Source: Microcaldota archaeon
GTDB taxonomy: Archaea > Micrarchaeota > Micrarchaeia > Micrarchaeales > CABMGC01
Direction of reading: 5' to 3'
NCBI GenBank assembly: GCA_021804095.1
Contig: JAJZKQ010000003.1
Coordinates: 1 to 53,322, forward strand
DNA length: 53,322 bases
Numbering within the stretch: position 1 is the stretch's first letter; every line of letters begins with the position of its first letter. The notes under the pieces are model-generated. The model was not told the DNA's origin and did not search any database. It saw only the letters and a list, made by a program, of their open reading frames with translations. The translations under genes were made by a program, and so were the position numbers. Below are positions 49,227-53,322 of this stretch, in pieces.

Positions 49227-49625
49227 TTATTCTTTCTTCTGATTCTTCCTCTTCCCAGTATCTTTATCCTTCTGGTTAATCTTTAACTCAGGCATATAAC
49301 TCAGGAAGGAAAGAAGGTACAATGCACCGACTATGATTATCCCGGTTATAATGGCCAATACCTTATTCTGTGCAACTATTATTCCAAAAACAGCAAACAA
49401 CACTCCCAGTATGATATAAGTCCTCTGCCTTGATTTGTATTTCTTAAAATATTTTTTATAATTATCATAGCAGTCATTGCATATTACTACCTTGTTCTCT
49501 GAAAGCGGTTTCTTAAGAATATCATGCTTGAACCACCTTATACTGCGTATCACATCATCTTCTTCTATCTCTATGCCTCTCTTCTCCTTCCCGCACAGCA
49601 TACAGTAGTAAACCTTCTTCTCCAT
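49227..49625 (-). CDS. Small membrane protein with paired CxxC zinc motifs
   Basis: YYCMLCGKEKRGIEIEEDD..VICNDCYDNYKKY then two TM segments. Confidence 0.65.
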   Translation of the reverse strand: MEKKVYYCMLCGKEKRGIEIEEDDVIRSIRWFKHDILKKPLSENKVVICNDCYDNYKKYFKKYKSRQRTYIILGVLFAVFGIIVAQNKVLAIITGIIIVGALYLLSFLSYMPELKINQKDKDTGKRKNQKKE

Positions 49626-49922
49626 TCAATCTACCTCAAGTTTCACAAGCCTTCCGAAAGAGCTCTTTATCCTCTCTTCATCAAGTACATTAAAGACCTC
49701 GGCCACTGTCGTGTCATCCACTCCTATCCTTCTCAATATGTTGTTTATATCATACTGCCGCAAGCCCAGCTTCTCAAGCATATCAACGAAGAATACCACA
49801 TTCACATGCCTATGCATCTTGTTGAGCTTATTGACCAGCTCTTCTGCGGCCCCCTCTCCTATCCCTAAAGCTGTAAGCATCTTCTTCAGATCTATTCTGC
49901 TAACACTGAAGCTTCCGGGCAT
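49626..49922 (-). CDS. Small helical protein in the ATPase operon
   Basis: 98-aa ORF directly abutting the ATPase gene; resembles the ATPase C-terminus (see findings). Confidence 0.7.
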   Translation of the reverse strand: MPGSFSVSRIDLKKMLTALGIGEGAAEELVNKLNKMHRHVNVVFFVDMLEKLGLRQYDINNILRRIGVDDTTVAEVFNVLDEERIKSSFGRLVKLEVD

Positions 49923-51457
49923 CAGCCACCAGCCTCTTTGCGCTCATACGAAAATACCCTGGTTATCAGCATATCGGATAAGCCTATGTCCCTGAGCAGG
50001 GCAACCACAACATCCCTTCCTATGTTCTCTGAAAGCAACAGCTCCACAAAATTCCTTACATCAACTTCCTTTTCCTGAGCGCCCATCTCCTTGAATACTT
50101 TAATATAGCTTTCAGGATTTAGCCCGTTCTCCACAAACTTCGCATCAAGCGTAATCCTATCGAATGTAAACTCTTTCTTTATGTCGGAGCCTTGAAGTTC
50201 TCCAGGTTCCAGAAGATTCTCTATGCTTATAGTGTACATATCCAGAGGAAGCTCTCCGACGATATGCTCAATCAGGAAGACATTTGGGAATTTTACCGAT
50301 GTGTTGAATGACATGTCTACTGCTGCTTGGCCTACCCCGAGCTTGCTTATTTCAGACCTCATGAAATCAGAGAAATTAAGCGATCCCTGGAGATACTGCA
50401 TAAACTTCTCGAATTTTATTCTAAGCATTATGGTAGTCCCGACATTGGAGAATATTGCCTCGTTTATGTCTGTCGGGTTCTGCGATGCGACTATAAGCCC
50501 AAAGGAGTACTTCCTTCCTTCCCTTATGATTGTAACAGCATCGCTCCTCTCATCGCTAGCTATCTTCCATGCTTCATCAAGTGTTACTATTGTCTTAAGC
50601 CCAGCATTAGAGCTCCATGACTCCATTCTCATCTTTTCCTTAAGGGTCTGGAGTATGAAAAGGGCAGCTAGAGCCCTAAATCTCTCATCAGGAAGGCTTG
50701 AAAGATCGAGGTCGACAAGTCCTGAAGTAGTAAGCTTGCCTATATCTATGGTGCTCCTATTTGCAAAATAATCCTCACCAGGCCTTGAGAACTGCCTGAG
50801 CCTGTATATAGCATTCTCAAGCTCTGCAGGGTAAGCGTATGTTCCCTCTGTCTGTTTCTCTTCAAGAAGGCTAACAACATCCTTGAGCGTTGGCGCCTCC
50901 TTCCCTTCAGGCGGATGGTTTGCTATATTGAACCCGAAATTTACATATGCCTGTTCAACTGCCTCAGCGGTAAGCCTTCTCTGTTCAGGATACTCTCCTA
51001 TATCTGTAAGTATATCAAGAGAGTTCATTATCTGCTTGGTTCTATCAAGAGGTCTCATCCCTGAGAGGTCCATTATATTCATGTAATCCCCCTTTGAGAA
51101 GGAGATTACCCTGCCTCCGCTCTGCTTAACCCATGATATATACTCCCCTGCCCAGTCTATTATTATCGCATTTGTGCCCCACACATAGCTTGCCCTTGTA
51201 AGAAATGTCTTTACGAAAAAACTCTTTCCAGAACCTGTTATGCCTACCACGCTTATGTGCGGATTTGTGAGTGAAGCAAATGTCCAGGTAAAAGGCACAC
51301 CGAAAAGTTTTGTTATTCCTACGAATATGGAATTTGTAGGGTCATTTAATAAGAATTCGTAAGGAGGCTCCGGCGGCCTGCTAAGAAATGTTCTCTTAGC
51401 AAGCTCATTTGTCATAATATTCTGAATCCTAAGCAGTCCCATGTTAATTTTAAACAA
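49922..51457 (-). CDS. VirB4/HerA-like P-loop ATPase
   Basis: NPHISVVGITGSGKSFFVKTFLTRA, TIVTLDEAWKIASDERSDAVTIIREGRKYSFGLIVASQNPTDI. Confidence 0.88.
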   Translation of the reverse strand: MFKINMGLLRIQNIMTNELAKRTFLSRPPEPPYEFLLNDPTNSIFVGITKLFGVPFTWTFASLTNPHISVVGITGSGKSFFVKTFLTRASYVWGTNAIIIDWAGEYISWVKQSGGRVISFSKGDYMNIMDLSGMRPLDRTKQIMNSLDILTDIGEYPEQRRLTAEAVEQAYVNFGFNIANHPPEGKEAPTLKDVVSLLEEKQTEGTYAYPAELENAIYRLRQFSRPGEDYFANRSTIDIGKLTTSGLVDLDLSSLPDERFRALAALFILQTLKEKMRMESWSSNAGLKTIVTLDEAWKIASDERSDAVTIIREGRKYSFGLIVASQNPTDINEAIFSNVGTTIMLRIKFEKFMQYLQGSLNFSDFMRSEISKLGVGQAAVDMSFNTSVKFPNVFLIEHIVGELPLDMYTISIENLLEPGELQGSDIKKEFTFDRITLDAKFVENGLNPESYIKVFKEMGAQEKEVDVRNFVELLLSENIGRDVVVALLRDIGLSDMLITRVFSYERKEAGG

Positions 51458-51470
51458 AATAAATCTAAAA

Positions 51471-51492
51471 GCCCTCTTGTTTACAAGAGGGC
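51471..51492 (-). terminator. Hairpin downstream of the LamG pilin-like gene
   Basis: gccctcttgt-tt-acaagagggc perfect 10-bp inverted repeat; T-rich on the minus strand after it. Confidence 0.5.
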
Positions 51493-51505
51493 CTTTAAAA
51501 TAAAA

Positions 51506-52330
51506 TCAAGGCGCTGTGTATTCAGACTGCCATGCATTGGTGTATACTACGGATCCTACGGATGCCCCATTCTGGTCATTTCCGCTGTAGTCGTTAGGAT
51601 TGCCGTTAAGAGGCCACCATCCTACAAGGCTCCCTACTACTGAAGGCACTACTCCTATGCCGCTATGATACATTGCAAGTACCTCTGCAGGGCTTAATGT
51701 TGCATTATAGTACTGCACGTTAGATATCATTCCATTAAATGTGGTGCCTGATGTTCCTGCAATATCTCCTACGTATACTGTAGGGTTGGTGGTAAAGCTC
51801 CCTGCTGCGGAGTAGACCTGTTGCCCATTCACATATACTGTATTTATTCCGTTGTATGTTACTGTTACAAAACTCCATGTGTTGGAGAGTGTTGATGTTC
51901 CAGTATATCCGATTCCATCAACTCCAAGTCCTCCGCTTCCAAAGCCTATGTAATTTCCTCCTGCAAATGAGAATACTCCAGATTGCGCAGGCTGTGTGCT
52001 CTTGGGATCCATCCAGAAAGATATTGTTCCGGAAGAACTTCCGGAAATAACTCCGGTTGCCTCAACGTAAGAATCTGAAAGAGGATTGAAAACCGCAACC
52101 TGATCTGGCTCTCCGTTTGTACACTCTCCCTGTGCAGATGCGTGTGCAGACGTTCCGGGTCCATTAGGCCTTTCTATCTGGCATGCTCCAGGTCCTACTT
52201 TAGGAGTAAGAAATCCTGCATTAAAGACTCCCAAACCAAACAGCGCACCTAGAACTACAGCAATTATAAGTATTGCCCAGCCGTATGTCATAAGATACTC
52301 CATTGCACTTTGGAGCTTGAAATTTCCCAT
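51506..52330 (-). CDS. Type IV pilin-like N-terminus with LamG/concanavalin-like domain
   Basis: KLQSAMEYLMTYGWAILIIAVVLGALFGLGVFN class III signal/pilin-like segment; GTISFWMDPK..WSFVTVTYNGINTVYVNGQQVYS..GMISNVQYYNATLSPAEVLAMYHSG LamG-like. Confidence 0.88.
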   Translation of the reverse strand: MGNFKLQSAMEYLMTYGWAILIIAVVLGALFGLGVFNAGFLTPKVGPGACQIERPNGPGTSAHASAQGECTNGEPDQVAVFNPLSDSYVEATGVISGSSSGTISFWMDPKSTQPAQSGVFSFAGGNYIGFGSGGLGVDGIGYTGTSTLSNTWSFVTVTYNGINTVYVNGQQVYSAAGSFTTNPTVYVGDIAGTSGTTFNGMISNVQYYNATLSPAEVLAMYHSGIGVVPSVVGSLVGWWPLNGNPNDYSGNDQNGASVGSVVYTNAWQSEYTAP

Positions 52331-52478
52331 GTAATTCGATTATATTAGAAAGGAAGCCTTTATAAAGTTATACTAAAACCAGAGAGGGGTCTACTCTCAC
52401 GAACCCTTGCCGCGTTATAGCCTTAATCCTCAGTAATATTTTTATAATATAGCATGAAAGGTATAATCAGGAGATAAT

Positions 52479-52619
52479 ATGGAAGCATATTGTGTTAAAT
52501 GCAAAGAAAAGAAAGAGATGAAGGGAGCGAAGGAAGTAACCATGAAAAACGGCAAGAAAGCAATGACCGGAACATGCGAATCCTGCGGAACCAAAATGTT
52601 CAAGATAGGAGGAAAGTAA
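52479..52619 (+). CDS. 46-aa zinc-ribbon protein (DUF5679-like), absent from the supplied ORF track
   Basis: Manual translation MEAYCVKCKEKKEMKGAKEVTMKNGKKAMTGTCESCGTKMFKIGGK*. Confidence 0.8.
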   Translation: MEAYCVKCKEKKEMKGAKEVTMKNGKKAMTGTCESCGTKMFKIGGK

Positions 52620-52750
52620 GAAGGCAAAATAAAAGCTAGCCTCTACAACCGGATAAAATATCCCCTATCTATTTATGGTTTAAAACCCGAATCCCGTTTA
52701 ATTCGAATTTATTTTATTTTTTCTTTATTCTTACAATAAACAAATTCTGC

Positions 52751-53287
52751 TCAAGGCTTGTGTATTGCTACTACCTCGATCTTAAACACGAGAGTATGCC
52801 CTGCAAGCGGCGAATTGAAGTTTACAGTTACATCATTTGAGCCTACAGCTGCAATAACTCCGTGCTCCTGAATCCCATTAGCTATTCTTGTGACTGGTGT
52901 TCCTATAATTATATTAGCTGTGCTGTTTACTCCGAATGCATTTACCGGAACGCTCACGAAAAGCGAAGAATTGACTTCACCATAGCCTTCCTGCGGTGTC
53001 ACTGTTATTGTCTTGTTCTGGTCAAGCCTCATTCCCACCACTCCAAAATCAAAACCAGGTATGAGCTGCCCTGCACCAACTGTAAAGTTAAGCGGTGCCT
53101 GGCCCACATTTGAACCGAAGACTGTACCATTGGTAAAGCTTCCAGTGTAATATACACTTACATTGTCCCCTGCCTTCACAACCTCGGCGTTTGCTGCCGA
53201 TACGAAAAAGAGGATGCCTACAGCTGCCATTATAACTACTACAACAATTGCCAATATCGCATATCTTCCAAAATTCATAAAATTCAC
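52751..53287 (-). CDS. Membrane-anchored FKBP-type (SlyD-like) peptidyl-prolyl isomerase
   Basis: GDNVSVYYTGSFTNGTVFGSN, IPGFDFGVVGMRLDQNKTITVTPQEGYGE, N-terminal TM. Confidence 0.92.
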   Translation of the reverse strand: MNFMNFGRYAILAIVVVVIMAAVGILFFVSAANAEVVKAGDNVSVYYTGSFTNGTVFGSNVGQAPLNFTVGAGQLIPGFDFGVVGMRLDQNKTITVTPQEGYGEVNSSLFVSVPVNAFGVNSTANIIIGTPVTRIANGIQEHGVIAAVGSNDVTVNFNSPLAGHTLVFKIEVVAIHKP

Positions 53288-53322
53288 TCTGTTTTTTTTA
53301 TCTTCTATACTGTTTAGATAAT

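Noticed and set aside
1-53322. CRISPR arrays, prophage, intact transposase, toxin-antitoxin or rRNA genes
   Set aside because: No spaced direct repeats, phage structural genes, transposase motifs or rRNA signatures were seen; the only mobile-element hint is the short hairpin near 43980.

Overview
The window is gene-dense archaeal chromosome, roughly 50 CDS and one recognisable tRNA. It is probably a DPANN/Micrarchaeota-like euryarchaeon; that placement is inferred from gene content only. From left to right it contains: an exosome/proteasome super-operon (psmA, SBDS, rrp4, rrp41, rrp42, rpl37ae, an unknown small protein, and an rpoP missed by the ORF track); a histone, Zn-ribbon and PRC-barrel cluster; trxA-like and hisS; tRNA-Gly(CCC); a presenilin-like protease; a RimK-like ligase; glyA; trpS; a KaiC-like ATPase; an HTH regulator with grpE-dnaK-dnaJ; rpoH-rpoB2-rpoB1-rpoA1-rpoA2; a mosaic tandem pair of phosphodiesterase paralogues; purine genes (guaA, CBS-less guaB, a divergent adenosine-deaminase-like gene) with a ribbon-helix-helix/nucleotidyltransferase fusion; metG; mcm; a geranylgeranyl-reductase-like gene; an AglB/STT3 with an unusual N-terminal extension and a GT4; a single-repeat TATA-binding-protein gene; a thermosome; adkA-DUF106-rpl34e; an operon of a LamG pilin-like protein, a VirB4/HerA-like ATPase and small proteins; and a membrane-anchored FKBP. 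The strongest candidates for something new are (1) the half-size TBP, which resembles the C-terminal TBP repeat and abuts a sequence resembling an IS200/IS605 (TnpB) right-end hairpin, (2) the VirB4-like ATPase operon, in which the next small gene resembles the ATPase C-terminal helical module, (3) the RHH-nucleotidyltransferase fusion, (4) the AglB extension, and (5) the gene-conversion-like mosaic phosphodiesterase pair. All assignments come from reading motifs by eye; no database search was run.
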